NCBI RefSeq assembly: GCF_946885955.1 | Contig: NZ_CAMPHI010000001.1 | Location: 62,001 to 126,000 of the forward strand | Length of the DNA stretch: 64,000 bases | Direction of reading: 5' to 3' | Origin: an uncultured Pseudomonas sp. | GTDB taxonomy: Bacteria > Pseudomonadota > Gammaproteobacteria > Pseudomonadales > Pseudomonadaceae | Shown: positions 10,665-19,745 of the stretch, one piece after another | How positions within the stretch are numbered: position 1 is the first letter of the stretch | Layout: each line of letters begins with the position of its first letter | Program-made: the position numbers and the translations under genes | The notes under the pieces: model-generated | The model's input: the letters and a program-made list of their open reading frames with translations, nothing else | Database searches by the model: none | Told to the model about the DNA's origin: nothing

Positions 10665-11461
10665 CAGAAGTCTCCAAACATCAAAGCGGTCAAAATAAAG
10701 TCCAGCCCCAGCACCGAGAGCGAGGCATAGACAACGGTACGCGTTGTGGCACGACTGATGCCTTCCGAAGTCGGCTCGCAGTCATAACCTTGAAATACCG
10801 CGATCCAGGTCACCACGAAGGCGAAAACGATGCTCTTGATCACACCGTTGAGCACGTCTTCGCGGAAATAAACGCTGCTTTGCATATTGGCCCAGAACGA
10901 GCCCTCGTATACCCCGAGCCAGTCCACGGCGACCATCGCTGCGCCCCAGATACCGACCACGCTGAAGATCATCGCCAACAGCGGCATCGAGATGAAACCG
11001 GCCCACAAACGCGGCGCAACGATGTATTTCAGCGGGTCGACGCCGATCATTTCCAGACTGGACAGCTGTTCGGTGGACTTCATATTGCCGATCTCGGCGG
11101 TCAACGCCGAACCGGCGCGCCCGGCGAACAACAGCGCGGTCACCACCGGACCCAGTTCGCGCAACAGGGTCAGGGCGACCATCTGCCCGACCGCTTGCTC
11201 GGAGCCGTACTTGGCCAGAATGCTGAAGCCCTGCAGGGACAGCACCATGCCGATGAAAATCCCCGAGACCACGATGATCGCCAGAGACATCACGCCAACC
11301 GCGTAAAGCTGCTTGGTCAACAACTGCCAGGAATGACCGGTGGTGCCGCGGCCGAAAATCGCGCGCAGCAGGAACACGAACGAGCGCCCGAGCGTAGCGA
11401 CCACATCGATCCCCGCACGACCGAACAGGCGAACCCGCTCGACTGCAGATACCTTGCGCAT
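10664..11461 (-). CDS. mlaE: ABC permease MlaE
   Basis: Integral-membrane permease of the Mla ABC transporter (265 residues, multi-spanning). The family-defining block [21 protein letters not shown] is clear, as is the [16 protein letters not shown] loop that contacts the ATPase. It overlaps mlaF and mlaD by one base on each side (TGATG junctions), which implies tightly coupled translation. Confidence 0.96.
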   Translation of the reverse strand: MRKVSAVERVRLFGRAGIDVVATLGRSFVFLLRAIFGRGTTGHSWQLLTKQLYAVGVMSLAIIVVSGIFIGMVLSLQGFSILAKYGSEQAVGQMVALTLLRELGPVVTALLFAGRAGSALTAEIGNMKSTEQLSSLEMIGVDPLKYIVAPRLWAGFISMPLLAMIFSVVGIWGAAMVAVDWLGVYEGSFWANMQSSVYFREDVLNGVIKSIVFAFVVTWIAVFQGYDCEPTSEGISRATTRTVVYASLSVLGLDFILTALMFGDF

Positions 11462-12270
11462 CAGCGCCCTCCCAATAAATCGTCGCGGTAACTCGCCGCG
11501 GGATAGTGAAACGGCACTGGTCCGTCCGGAGTGCCCTGCATGAACTGGCGCACCCGCGGGTTTTGCGAATTCATCAGCTCGTCCGGCGTACCCTGCCCGA
11601 GTACCTGGGTATCGCCGACGATGTACAGGTAATCGGCGATACTCGCGGTTTCCGCCAGATCATGGGAGACGACGATGCTGGTGATGCCCAACGCATCGTT
11701 GAGCAGGCGGATCAGACGCACCAGCACGCCCATGGCGATCGGGTCCTGACCAACGAAGGGTTCGTCATACATGAGAATCTGCGGATCGAGGGCAATCGCC
11801 CGAGCCAGCGCAACCCGGCGCTTCATACCGCCCGACAGCTCATCCGGCATCAAGTCGACAGCGCCACGCAAACCAACGGCCTGCAGCTTCATCAGTACAA
11901 TGTCGCGGATCATTTCGTCGGGCAGCTGGGTGTGCACGCGCAGGGGAAACGCGACGTTTTCGAATACATCCAGATCGGTGAACAGCGCACCACTCTGGAA
12001 CAGCACGCCCATCTGCTTGCGCATATCGAACAGCTCGCCACGCGACAGGGTCGGCAGATTCTGCTGATTGACCCAGACTTCGCCCTTGCTGGGCCTGAGT
12101 TCGGCGGCGATCAGGCGCAGCAGGGTGGTCTTGCCGCAGCCGGACGGGCCCATGATCCCGGTGACTTTGCCGCGCGGGATGGACAGATCGATATTGTCAA
12201 AAATTGCGCGGTCGCCACGCTTGAAACTGACGCCTTTCAGCTCGACTGCAAACTGTTTGTCGGCGCTCAT
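11461..12270 (-). CDS. mlaF: ABC ATPase MlaF
   Basis: ATPase of the inner-membrane Mla complex that maintains outer-membrane lipid asymmetry; the Pseudomonas operon is also called ttg2. It has 269 residues from ATG 12270 ([13 protein letters not shown]). Walker A GPSGCGKT is at 41-48, the signature LSGGMKRR at 145-152, Walker B LMYDEP at 166-171 and the switch H203. Codons upstream to 12405 are not family-like. It is first in mlaFEDCB and divergent from kdsD. Confidence 0.96.
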   Translation of the reverse strand: MSADKQFAVELKGVSFKRGDRAIFDNIDLSIPRGKVTGIMGPSGCGKTTLLRLIAAELRPSKGEVWVNQQNLPTLSRGELFDMRKQMGVLFQSGALFTDLDVFENVAFPLRVHTQLPDEMIRDIVLMKLQAVGLRGAVDLMPDELSGGMKRRVALARAIALDPQILMYDEPFVGQDPIAMGVLVRLIRLLNDALGITSIVVSHDLAETASIADYLYIVGDTQVLGQGTPDELMNSQNPRVRQFMQGTPDGPVPFHYPAASYRDDLLGGR

Positions 12271-12358
12271 CTGGACTCCTTGCTTAACGCTTCCCTGGAA
12301 GACGCATCGCCCCAGGAAAAGGGCACTGCCATATGCACCTTGGCGAAAATGGCCGCGC

Positions 12359-12387
12359 ACTATAGCACTGAGCAATTGCCGCACCAA
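12359..12387 (-). promoter_or_regulatory. Candidate sigma-70 promoter for the mla operon
   Basis: On the minus strand TTGGTG, 17 bases, TATAGT, about 90 bp upstream of mlaF. The -10 is good and the -35 is partial. It lies in the 262-bp divergent gap between mlaF and kdsD. Confidence 0.4.
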
Positions 12388-12475
12388 AGGTCGAAGATGT
12401 GACAAACCGCGATTGTTCGAGCATGCGCAAGTAATGAGCGGAGGATTGACAGGTGAGCCCGAGCGCCTTTCCCGC

Positions 12476-12481
12476 TATAAT
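12476..12481 (+). promoter_or_regulatory. Candidate -10 box for kdsD
   Basis: TATAAT lies 51 bp before the kdsD ATG. A TTGACA at 12446-12451 is too far upstream (24-base spacer); the hexamer at the right distance is only a partial -35. It points into the kdsD-lpt-rpoN cluster. Confidence 0.35.
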
Positions 12482-12532
12482 CGCCGCCTTTTTAATCATC
12501 ATGTCCTTACCAGCTATCAAGAAGCCATTCAG

Positions 12533-13507
12533 ATGACCCAGGCCAGTGAATTGATCAAATCGGCGCAACGCACCATTCGCCTTGAACTGGAGGCCGTAGA
12601 AGAGTTGCTGCAGCGCATCGATGGCGACTTCATCCGCGCCTGCGAACTGATTCTGGCCAGCAAGGGCCGCGTGGTGGTGGTCGGCATGGGCAAATCAGGG
12701 CATGTTGGCAACAAGATCGCCGCCACCCTGGCCAGTACCGGCACCACTGCGTTTTTCGTCCATCCGGCAGAAGCCAGCCACGGCGACATGGGCATGATCA
12801 CCCGCGACGACGTGGTGCTGGCCCTGTCCAACTCGGGCTCGACCGCGGAAATCGTCACCCTGCTGCCGCTGATCAAGCGCTTGGGCATCACCCTGATCAG
12901 CATGACCGGCAACCCGGACTCGCCGCTGGCCAAAGCCGCCGAGGTCAACCTCGACGCCCGCGTTTCCCAGGAGGCCTGCCCGCTGAACCTGGCACCGACC
13001 TCTTCCACCACCGTTTCCCTGGTGCTGGGCGATGCCCTGGCCATCGCCCTGCTCGAAGCCCGCGGTTTCACCGCCGAAGACTTCGCCTTCTCCCACCCCG
13101 GCGGCGCTCTGGGCCGACGCCTGCTGCTGAAGGTGGAGAACGTCATGCATGCCGGTGACAGCCTGCCGACCGTGCAGCGCGGTACCGCATTGCGCGAGGC
13201 GCTTCTGGAAATGACCGAAAAAGGCCTGGGCATGACCGTGGTGATGGATGAGCACAAGCGTCTGGCCGGAGTGTTCACCGACGGCGACCTGCGCCGCGCG
13301 CTGGACCGCGGGGTCGATGTGCGCCAGGCGACCATCGACGAAGTGATGACCGTACACGGCAAAGTCGCCCGCGCCGAAATGCTCGCCGCCGAGGCGCTGA
13401 AAATAATGGAAGACCACAAGATCAGTTCTCTGGTGGTCATCGACGATGACGAACGGCCGGTCGGTGCACTGAACATGCACGACCTGCTCCGCGCCGGAGT
13501 GATGTAA
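12533..13507 (+). CDS. kdsD: Arabinose-5-phosphate isomerase (KdsD)
   Basis: Converts ribulose-5-phosphate to arabinose-5-phosphate, the first step toward Kdo, the inner-core sugar of LPS. The 324 residues comprise a SIS domain (about 35-175, with GMGKSGHVGNK and LSNSGSTAEI) and two C-terminal CBS repeats (about 205-324, including TDGDLRRAL). The ATG at 12533 gives the family N-terminus MTQASELIKS; longer in-frame readings upstream are not supported. The TAA is followed directly by the kdsC ATG. Confidence 0.96.
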   Translation: MTQASELIKSAQRTIRLELEAVEELLQRIDGDFIRACELILASKGRVVVVGMGKSGHVGNKIAATLASTGTTAFFVHPAEASHGDMGMITRDDVVLALSNSGSTAEIVTLLPLIKRLGITLISMTGNPDSPLAKAAEVNLDARVSQEACPLNLAPTSSTTVSLVLGDALAIALLEARGFTAEDFAFSHPGGALGRRLLLKVENVMHAGDSLPTVQRGTALREALLEMTEKGLGMTVVMDEHKRLAGVFTDGDLRRALDRGVDVRQATIDEVMTVHGKVARAEMLAAEALKIMEDHKISSLVVIDDDERPVGALNMHDLLRAGVM

Positions 13508-14041
13508 ATGGACGCAATCAGTGCCGACCTGCAACAACGCGCGCAAGCCATCAAGCTGGCGATTTTCGACGTCGACGGCGTACTCACCGACGGCAAGCTC
13601 TACTTCCTGGTCGACGGTAGCGAATTCAAGACCTTCAACACGCTCGACGGCCACGGCATCAAGATGCTCATCGCCTCGGGTGTGCGCACCGCCATTATCA
13701 GCGGCCGCAAGACCCCGGTGGTCGAGCGCCGCGCGCAGAACCTCGGCATCCAGCACCTGTATCAGGGCCGCGAAGACAAGCTCGTGGTGCTCGACGAGCT
13801 TCTTGGCGAACTGGGCCTAGACTATCAACACGTCGCCTACCTCGGAGACGACCTGCCGGACCTTCCAGTGATCCGCAGGGTCGGCCTGGGCATGGCGGTC
13901 GCCAGCGCCGACAGCTTCGTTCGCCAGCACGCCCATGCGGTCACCCGAGCGCGCGGCGGAGAAGGCGCGGCGCGTGAGTTCTGCGAGCTGATCATGCGTG
14001 CCCAGGGCAACCTCGACGCTGCACAGTCCGCCTATCTATAA
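13508..14041 (+). CDS. kdsC: 3-deoxy-D-manno-octulosonate 8-phosphate phosphatase (KdsC)
   Basis: HAD-family phosphatase that releases Kdo from Kdo-8-phosphate. It has 177 residues, typical for the capless tetrameric KdsC type. The HAD motif I DVDGVLTDG starts at D21 with D23 as the general acid/base; the C-terminal YLGDDLPDLPV carries the metal-binding aspartates. The start codon abuts the kdsD stop, so coupling is likely, and lptC begins 9 bp downstream. Confidence 0.96.
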   Translation: MDAISADLQQRAQAIKLAIFDVDGVLTDGKLYFLVDGSEFKTFNTLDGHGIKMLIASGVRTAIISGRKTPVVERRAQNLGIQHLYQGREDKLVVLDELLGELGLDYQHVAYLGDDLPDLPVIRRVGLGMAVASADSFVRQHAHAVTRARGGEGAAREFCELIMRAQGNLDAAQSAYL

Positions 14042-14050
14042 GAGCCTCTC

Positions 14051-14620
14051 ATGCTGCGTAAACTTCTCACATTCGCACTGTTCACAATCGCCGCCGCGCT
14101 TCTGGTGGCGGTGGGCTATTGGAATATCAGCCCCGAAAGCTTCGCCGAACACCCCGCTAAAACGGGCAACGAAAACCCCATCGACTTCTATGTGCTCAAT
14201 GCCAACACCGTGCAATACCAGCAAGATGGCAAAGTGCACTACCGTATGAAGGCAACCAAGGTCGAGCACGTCAAAGCCAGCGACGTCACCCTGCTGACCA
14301 GCCCGAATATGGATTTGTACCGCGGCACCGAGCTGCCCTGGAAAGTCCGTAGCGAGCGCGGCGAAGTCACCCCCAAGGGCACCGAAGTGGAATTGATCGA
14401 CAAGGTGCGCGTCGAGCGTGTCGACGCCAAGGGCCGCCCGACGATCCTCACCACCAGTCGCCTGACGGTATTTCCCGAGAAGGAATATGCGCAGACCAAG
14501 CAAGCCGTTAGAATCGACGCCGCCAATGGGGTCACCACGGCACAAGGAATGAAAGCGTATTTGAATGACGGCAGGATGCTCCTGCTGTCCAACGTAAGAG
14601 GCCAGCATGAGGTTCGTTAA
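14051..14620 (+). CDS. lptC: LPS export protein LptC
   Basis: Bitopic inner-membrane protein linking the LptB2FG extractor to the periplasmic LptA bridge. It has 189 residues: an N-terminal membrane helix (about 7-25) and a beta-jellyroll periplasmic domain, with typical segments QYQQDGKVHYRMKA and LPWKVRSERGEV. It overlaps lptA by 14 bases. Confidence 0.94.
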   Translation: MLRKLLTFALFTIAAALLVAVGYWNISPESFAEHPAKTGNENPIDFYVLNANTVQYQQDGKVHYRMKATKVEHVKASDVTLLTSPNMDLYRGTELPWKVRSERGEVTPKGTEVELIDKVRVERVDAKGRPTILTTSRLTVFPEKEYAQTKQAVRIDAANGVTTAQGMKAYLNDGRMLLLSNVRGQHEVR

Positions 14621-15149
14621 AACCTTCCCCCTTCTGCTCAGCTTGGGCATCGCGCTCGGAAGCGCTACCGCCTGGGCATTGCCAAGCGATCGCGAGCAGC
14701 CGATCCGAGTACAGGCGGATACCGCGGAACTCGACGACAAACAAGGCGTGGCGGTCTATCGCGGCGACGTCGTGATCACCCAAGGCACCCTGAAGATCAC
14801 CGGCGACAAGGTGACCATCACGCAAAATGCCCAGGGCGATATCGAGGTATTCACCGCCGTCGGCAAACCGGCCTACTACGAACAAAAGCCGGCTCCGGAC
14901 AAGCAGATCGTCAAGGCCTACGGCCTGACCATCCAGTATTTCGCCGCCAACGAGCGCATCGTATTGATCGACCAGGCCAAGGTCATTCAGGAAGGCAACA
15001 CCTTCCAGGGCGAGAAGATCGTCTATGACACCCAGCGCCAGATCGTCAACGCCGGTCGCGCCAATGGGGTCAACGTCACCACGCCACGCCCGCGTATCGA
15101 CATGGTAATCAAGCCGAAAAACCCTCCAGCCGAACAGCAGGCCCAGTAG
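14607..15149 (+). CDS. lptA: LPS transport periplasmic protein LptA
   Basis: Periplasmic OstA-like beta-jellyroll protein that forms the bridge carrying LPS to LptD. The 180 residues begin with a Sec signal peptide ending near TAWA (about residue 24), followed by [20 protein letters not shown] and [14 protein letters not shown], the family core. The C-terminus is proline- and glutamine-rich. It overlaps lptC by 14 bases and lptB starts 2 bp downstream. Confidence 0.95.
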   Translation: MRFVKTFPLLLSLGIALGSATAWALPSDREQPIRVQADTAELDDKQGVAVYRGDVVITQGTLKITGDKVTITQNAQGDIEVFTAVGKPAYYEQKPAPDKQIVKAYGLTIQYFAANERIVLIDQAKVIQEGNTFQGEKIVYDTQRQIVNAGRANGVNVTTPRPRIDMVIKPKNPPAEQQAQ

Positions 15150-15151
15150 CA

Positions 15152-15877
15152 ATGGCAACTTTGAGAGCCCAGCACCTGGCAAAGAGCTACAAAGGCCGAC
15201 AGGTCGTTCGCGATGTCAGCCTGAGCATTGACAGCGGCCAGATCGTCGGCCTGCTTGGCCCTAACGGCGCCGGCAAAACCACCTGTTTCTACATGATCGT
15301 CGGCCTGGTACAGGCCGATCAGGGCCGCGTTCTGATCGACGACCACGACGTCAGCCATCAACCCATGCATGGCCGCGCCCGCGCAGGGATCGGTTACCTG
15401 CCGCAGGAAGCCTCGATCTTTCGCAAGCTCAGCGTCGCCGACAACATCATGGCCATTCTGGAAACGCGCAAGAATCTCGACCGGGCCGCACGCCGCAAGG
15501 AGCTGGAAAGCCTGCTGCAGGAATTCCATATCAGCCATATCCGCGACAACCTCGGCATGAGCCTGTCCGGTGGCGAGCGGCGCCGCGTGGAAATTGCCCG
15601 CGCCTTGGCCACCGCACCGAAATTCATCCTGCTCGACGAACCCTTCGCCGGCGTCGATCCGATTTCGGTCGGCGATATCAAGCAGATCATTCATCACCTC
15701 AAGGCCAAGGGGATCGGCGTATTGATCACCGACCACAATGTGCGCGAGACCCTGGATATCTGCGAAACCGCCTATATTGTGAATGACGGCCAATTGATCG
15801 CCGAGGGCGGTGCAGAAGCCATTCTGGCGAACCAGACGGTCAAAGAAGTTTACCTGGGGCATGAATTCCGCTTGTAA
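15152..15877 (+). CDS. lptB: LPS export ABC ATPase LptB
   Basis: ATPase that powers LPS extraction from the inner membrane with LptF/LptG (not in this window). It has 241 residues; Walker A GPNGAGKT is at 36-43, then the LptB-type Q-loop region [13 protein letters not shown], signature LSGGERRR, Walker [13 protein letters not shown] and the switch histidine in [10 protein letters not shown]. It closes the kdsD-kdsC-lptCAB series; rpoN follows after 133 bp. Confidence 0.97.
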   Translation: MATLRAQHLAKSYKGRQVVRDVSLSIDSGQIVGLLGPNGAGKTTCFYMIVGLVQADQGRVLIDDHDVSHQPMHGRARAGIGYLPQEASIFRKLSVADNIMAILETRKNLDRAARRKELESLLQEFHISHIRDNLGMSLSGGERRRVEIARALATAPKFILLDEPFAGVDPISVGDIKQIIHHLKAKGIGVLITDHNVRETLDICETAYIVNDGQLIAEGGAEAILANQTVKEVYLGHEFRL

Positions 15878-15936
15878 CAGCGGTTTTTCTTAGCCAAACA
15901 GCCGCTAGCGCTAGGCAACTCACTAAAGATCAGGCA

Positions 15937-15942
15937 TATAAT
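15937..15942 (+). promoter_or_regulatory. Candidate -10 box for rpoN
   Basis: TATAAT in the 133-bp lptB-rpoN gap, 68 bp before the rpoN ATG; no convincing -35 is present. A perfect 10-bp palindrome CTAGCGCTAG (15905-15914) lies just upstream. Confidence 0.35.
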
Positions 15943-16010
15943 TTGCTTCCTAGTGGCGTTTCGGCGCCCTGTAGTGGATTGCACATAGACGCCGGTAAAT
16001 AAGGTCTGCA

Positions 16011-17525
16011 ATGAAACCATCGCTAGTCCTGAGAATGGGCCAGCAGCTGACGATGACCCCGCAGCTGCAACAGGCCATCCGCCTACTCCAACTGTCCACC
16101 CTGGATCTGCAACAGGAAATCCAGGAGGCGTTGGAGTCCAATCCAATGCTCGAGCGTCAGGAAGACGGCGAAGATTACGATAATTCGGACCCCATGGCCG
16201 ATGGCGCCGAAAGCAACTCGAACACGGAGCAGCAGGCCGAAACACCGTTTCAGGAAACCACCTACCAGGAAAACACGCAAACCGTGGACAACCTGGAAGA
16301 TGGCGACTGGGGCGAGCGCATCCCCAACGAACTGCCGGTCGATACCGCCTGGGAAGACATTTACCAAACCAGCGCCAGCAGCCTGCCGAGCAGCAGCGAC
16401 GATGACGACTGGGATTTCACCACCCGCACCTCCAGCGGCGAAAGCCTGCAAAGCCACATGCTCTGGCAGCTCAACCTGGCGCCGATGTCGGACAAGGACC
16501 GGCTGATCGCGGTCACCCTGATCGACTGCATCAACGAACAGGGTTATCTGGAAGAAACCCTGGAAGAAGTCCTCGAAGCCTTTGACCCGGATCTGGACAT
16601 CGAACTGGACGAGGTCGAAGCCGTACTGCATCGCATCCAGCAGTTCGAGCCGGCCGGAATAGCCGCGCGCAACCTGGGCGAATGCCTGCTCCTGCAACTG
16701 CGCCAGTTACCGGCAAAAACCCCATGGTTGAGCGAAGCGCAGCGCCTGGCCAGCGATTACCTCGACTTGCTCGGCGGGCGTGATTACAGCCAGCTGATGC
16801 GACGCATGCGGCTCAAGGAAGACGAACTGCGCCAGGTCATCGAGCTGATCCAGAGCCTCAACCCGCGCCCCGGCTCGCAAATCGAATCCAGCGAGCCGGA
16901 ATACGTGGTGCCCGACGTTATCGTGCGCAAGCACAACGACCGCTGGCTGGTGGAATTGAACCAGGAAGCCATGCCGCGCCTGCGGGTCAATGCGCAGTAC
17001 GCCGGCTTCGTCAAACGCGCCGACTCCAGCGTCGACAACACCTTCATGCGCAATCAGTTGCAGGAGGCCCGCTGGTTCATCAAGAGCCTGCAGAGCCGCA
17101 ACGAGACGCTGATGAAGGTCGCCACGCAGATCGTCGAGCATCAGCGCGGCTTCCTCGATTATGGCGATGAAGCGATGAAACCGCTGGTACTGCACGATAT
17201 CGCCGAGGCGGTGGGTATGCACGAGTCGACCATTTCGCGCGTCACCACGCAGAAATTCATGCACACCCCGCGCGGTATCTACGAGCTGAAATACTTCTTC
17301 TCCAGCCATGTCAGCACCGCGGAAGGCGGCGAATGCTCGTCGACCGCGATCCGCGCGATCATCAAAAAACTGGTTGCCGCGGAAAATGCAAAAAAGCCGT
17401 TGAGCGACAGCAAGATCGCTGGTTTACTGGAGGCACAAGGCATCCAAGTAGCTCGCCGCACAGTCGCCAAGTACCGCGAATCCCTCGGTATCGCGCCCTC
17501 CAGCGAACGCAAGCGATTGATGTAG
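16011..17525 (+). CDS. rpoN: RNA polymerase sigma-54 factor (RpoN)
   Basis: Alternative sigma factor for -24/-12 promoters activated by enhancer-binding proteins. It has 504 residues. Region I is the Gln/Leu-rich [20 protein letters not shown] segment at the N-terminus; region II (about 45-120) is acidic and Gln/Ser-rich; the core-binding and DNA-binding domains follow, with the HTH region [13 protein letters not shown] and the diagnostic RpoN box [10 protein letters not shown] near the C-terminus. The downstream hpf-ptsN-rapZ-ptsO order is the classic rpoN locus. Confidence 0.98.
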   Translation: MKPSLVLRMGQQLTMTPQLQQAIRLLQLSTLDLQQEIQEALESNPMLERQEDGEDYDNSDPMADGAESNSNTEQQAETPFQETTYQENTQTVDNLEDGDWGERIPNELPVDTAWEDIYQTSASSLPSSSDDDDWDFTTRTSSGESLQSHMLWQLNLAPMSDKDRLIAVTLIDCINEQGYLEETLEEVLEAFDPDLDIELDEVEAVLHRIQQFEPAGIAARNLGECLLLQLRQLPAKTPWLSEAQRLASDYLDLLGGRDYSQLMRRMRLKEDELRQVIELIQSLNPRPGSQIESSEPEYVVPDVIVRKHNDRWLVELNQEAMPRLRVNAQYAGFVKRADSSVDNTFMRNQLQEARWFIKSLQSRNETLMKVATQIVEHQRGFLDYGDEAMKPLVLHDIAEAVGMHESTISRVTTQKFMHTPRGIYELKYFFSSHVSTAEGGECSSTAIRAIIKKLVAAENAKKPLSDSKIAGLLEAQGIQVARRTVAKYRESLGIAPSSERKRLM

Positions 17526-17710
17526 GCAGCACGACATGGAAGATCGATAACACCGCATATCCGGCTCCGTATTTCGCCGAAAGCAGCCATACTGCCAATA
17601 AGCCGATTACGCCAGTGCCAGGCTCAGGTCGTTAGAGTCTTCCACGCCCCAGTGTTCCGGTGGCAGGCCGTTGGCCTGTCTCTCATGCACGGCAACAAGG
17701 AGAATGCGGT

Positions 17711-18019
17711 ATGCAAGTCAACATCAGTGGACACCAGCTGGATGTGACCGACGCCCTGCGCGACTACATCGACGAAAAACTCGGCCGATTGGAGCGCCAC
17801 TTCGACAAGATCACCAATGTGCAGGTCATTATGGAGGTCGAGAAGCTCAAGCAGAAAATCGAAGCCACCCTGCACATTGCCGGCGGCGAAGTCGTCGCCA
17901 ACGCGGAACATGACGACATGTACGCCGCCATTGATTTACTGACCGACAAACTCGACCGACAACTCATCAAGCACAAGGAAAAGCAGCTCGACCGTCAGCA
18001 GGGCGCAATGGCCCGCTGA
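17711..18019 (+). CDS. hpf: Ribosome hibernation promoting factor, short form (HPF)
   Basis: Binds the small ribosomal subunit in slow-growing cells and promotes 100S dimer formation or inactivity. The 102-residue length is the short HPF/YhbH form without a C-terminal dimerisation domain. Recognisable: MQVNISGHQLDVTDALRDYI and the basic tail LIKHKEKQLDRQQ. The ATG at 17711 fits the family start; AAGGAGAATG lies a few bases upstream. The 185-bp gap from rpoN holds a small CAGGCC/GGCCTG hairpin at 17664-17678. Confidence 0.94.
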   Translation: MQVNISGHQLDVTDALRDYIDEKLGRLERHFDKITNVQVIMEVEKLKQKIEATLHIAGGEVVANAEHDDMYAAIDLLTDKLDRQLIKHKEKQLDRQQGAMAR

Positions 18020-18034
18020 CATCGCCTACCTCCT

Positions 18035-18508
18035 ATGATCCGACTTGAAAATATCCTGACCCCCGGCCGTTCCCTGGTGAACGTGCCGGGCGGCAGTAAA
18101 AAACGCGTCCTCGAACAAATTGCCAATCTGGTCGCGCACGAGCTGCCCGATCTCGATGGCCAGGACATCTTTGAAAGCCTTATAGCCCGCGAAAAGCTCG
18201 GCTCGACCGGTTTCGGCAACGGCATCGCCATTCCCCACTGCCGCTTGCCTGGCTGCAACGCACCCATCAGTGCGGTGCTGAGACTGGATGCGGCGGTCGA
18301 CTTCGACGCCATCGACGGCGCCCCGGTGGATCTGCTGTTCGTGCTGTTGGTACCGGAAGCGGCCACCGACGAGCACCTCGAGCTACTCCGTCAGATCGCC
18401 AGCATGCTCGATCGCAGCGATGTGCGCGAACGCCTGCGCCAAGCCCCGGACAGCGAGGCTCTGTATCAGGTGGTGGTGGATACGCAAAGCCAACTCAATC
18501 GGGCCTGA
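18035..18508 (+). CDS. ptsN: Nitrogen-regulatory phosphotransferase enzyme IIA (PtsN)
   Basis: EIIA-Ntr, the terminal phosphoacceptor of the PTS-Ntr regulatory chain (PtsP-PtsO-PtsN); it regulates potassium transport, carbon/nitrogen balance and stress in pseudomonads. It has 157 residues; the phosphorylated histidine is H68 in GNGIAIPHCRLPG. The start at 18035 begins MIRLENIL, the family N-terminus. It is followed 3 bp later by rapZ. Confidence 0.96.
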   Translation: MIRLENILTPGRSLVNVPGGSKKRVLEQIANLVAHELPDLDGQDIFESLIAREKLGSTGFGNGIAIPHCRLPGCNAPISAVLRLDAAVDFDAIDGAPVDLLFVLLVPEAATDEHLELLRQIASMLDRSDVRERLRQAPDSEALYQVVVDTQSQLNRA

Positions 18509-18511
18509 CCC

Positions 18512-19369
18512 ATGCGTTTGATCATCGTCAGCGGTCGCTCCGGCTCCGGCAAAAGCACCGCCCTCGATGTGCTGGAAGACAACGGCTTTTATTGTATCGA
18601 CAACCTGCCCGCCGGCCTGCTGCCAGAGCTTGCCGAGCGCACCCTGCTGCACACCGAAGCGCTGCTGCCGCAAGTTGCGGTATCGATCGACGCACGCAAC
18701 CTGCCCAGCCAGCTCAAACGCTTTCCAACGCTGCTCGACGAAGTGCGGGCGCGCCACATCAAATGCGATGTGATTTATCTGGATGCCGACGAAGAGACGT
18801 TGCTCAAGCGCTTTTCCGAAACCCGCAGACGCCATCCGCTGACCAATGAAAACCGCTCGCTGGCCGAGGCGATCGCCGACGAAAGCCTGCTGCTCGGTCC
18901 TATCATCGATCTGGCTGACCTGAAGATCGATACCACTCATCTCAACCTGTATCAGTTGCGCGACAGCCTGAAACTACGACTGCTCAACCAGCCCGAACCG
19001 GGCACGGCGTTTCTGGTCGAGTCGTTTGGCTTCAAGCGTGGCATGCCGGTGGATGCCGACCTGGTGTTCGATGTGCGTTGCCTGCCCAACCCCTACTGGA
19101 AACCGGATCTACGCGACTTTTCGGGGCTCGATCAGCCGGTGGTCGACTACCTCTCGGCCCAGGCCGATGTCGAGGAGATGTATCAGGACGTCTTCGCCTA
19201 CCTGACGAAATGGCTGCCGCGCTTCGCCGCCAGCAACCGCGCCTATGTCACCATTGCGATTGGCTGTACCGGCGGGCACCACCGCTCCGTATACCTGGCC
19301 AACCGACTGGGCGAAGCCCTCAAACCCCTATTGAAGAACGTCCAGGTTCGCCACCGCGACTTGAGTTAA
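18512..19369 (+). CDS. rapZ: RNase adapter protein RapZ
   Basis: Nucleotide-binding adapter which in E. coli delivers GlmZ-type sRNAs to RNase E and senses glucosamine-6-phosphate; its RNA targets in pseudomonads are less clear. It has 285 residues: Walker A GRSGSGKS at 8-15 and the conserved C-terminal domain with YLTKWLPRF and [12 protein letters not shown]. It lies between ptsN and ptsO as in most proteobacteria. Confidence 0.95.
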   Translation: MRLIIVSGRSGSGKSTALDVLEDNGFYCIDNLPAGLLPELAERTLLHTEALLPQVAVSIDARNLPSQLKRFPTLLDEVRARHIKCDVIYLDADEETLLKRFSETRRRHPLTNENRSLAEAIADESLLLGPIIDLADLKIDTTHLNLYQLRDSLKLRLLNQPEPGTAFLVESFGFKRGMPVDADLVFDVRCLPNPYWKPDLRDFSGLDQPVVDYLSAQADVEEMYQDVFAYLTKWLPRFAASNRAYVTIAIGCTGGHHRSVYLANRLGEALKPLLKNVQVRHRDLS

Positions 19370-19380
19370 GGAATTGCGCG

Positions 19381-19653
19381 ATGCCCTCCTGTGAAATCAC
19401 CATCATCAACAAACTCGGGCTGCATGCACGCGCAGCCGCCAAGTTTGTCGGCGTGGCCGGGCAGTTTCCCTGTCAGGTCAAAGTAGGTCGTAGCCCGGAA
19501 AGCCTGGTGGACGGCAAAAGCATCATGGCGGTAATGATGCTCGCGGCCGGCAAAGGCACAGCCATCCACCTGCATACCGATGGCGAACGGGAAGAGGATG
19601 CGCTGAGTGCGCTGATCGAACTGATCAACAACTACTTCGACGAAGGCGAGTAG
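19381..19653 (+). CDS. ptsO: HPr-like phosphocarrier protein NPr (PtsO)
   Basis: Phosphocarrier of PTS-Ntr which passes phosphate from PtsP to PtsN. It has 90 residues. The phosphorylatable histidine is H15 in NKLGLHARAA and the HPr-type serine region is DGKSIMAVM (S47). The true start is ATG 19381, 11 bp after the rapZ stop; codons upstream in the same frame lie inside rapZ. It ends the rpoN cluster; a REP pair follows. Confidence 0.96.
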   Translation: MPSCEITIINKLGLHARAAAKFVGVAGQFPCQVKVGRSPESLVDGKSIMAVMMLAAGKGTAIHLHTDGEREEDALSALIELINNYFDEGE

Positions 19654-19664
19654 GCGCAATAACC

Positions 19665-19724
19665 CGTAGGGTGCGCCGTGCGCACCACTGACTTAAAAGC
19701 CTGGTGCGCGCGGCGCACCCTACG
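19665..19724. repeat. Paired REP element (family A) between ptsO and pmbA
   Basis: Two inverted copies: left arm 19665-19687 and right arm 19702-19724 match at 22 of 23 positions as reverse complements. Each arm begins GTAG and contains its own GGTGCGC/GCGCACC foldback. It occupies nearly all of the 92-bp gap between the convergent ptsO and pmbA genes. Confidence 0.9.
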
Positions 19725-19745
19725 CAAGCTGACGAAACAATAGCC

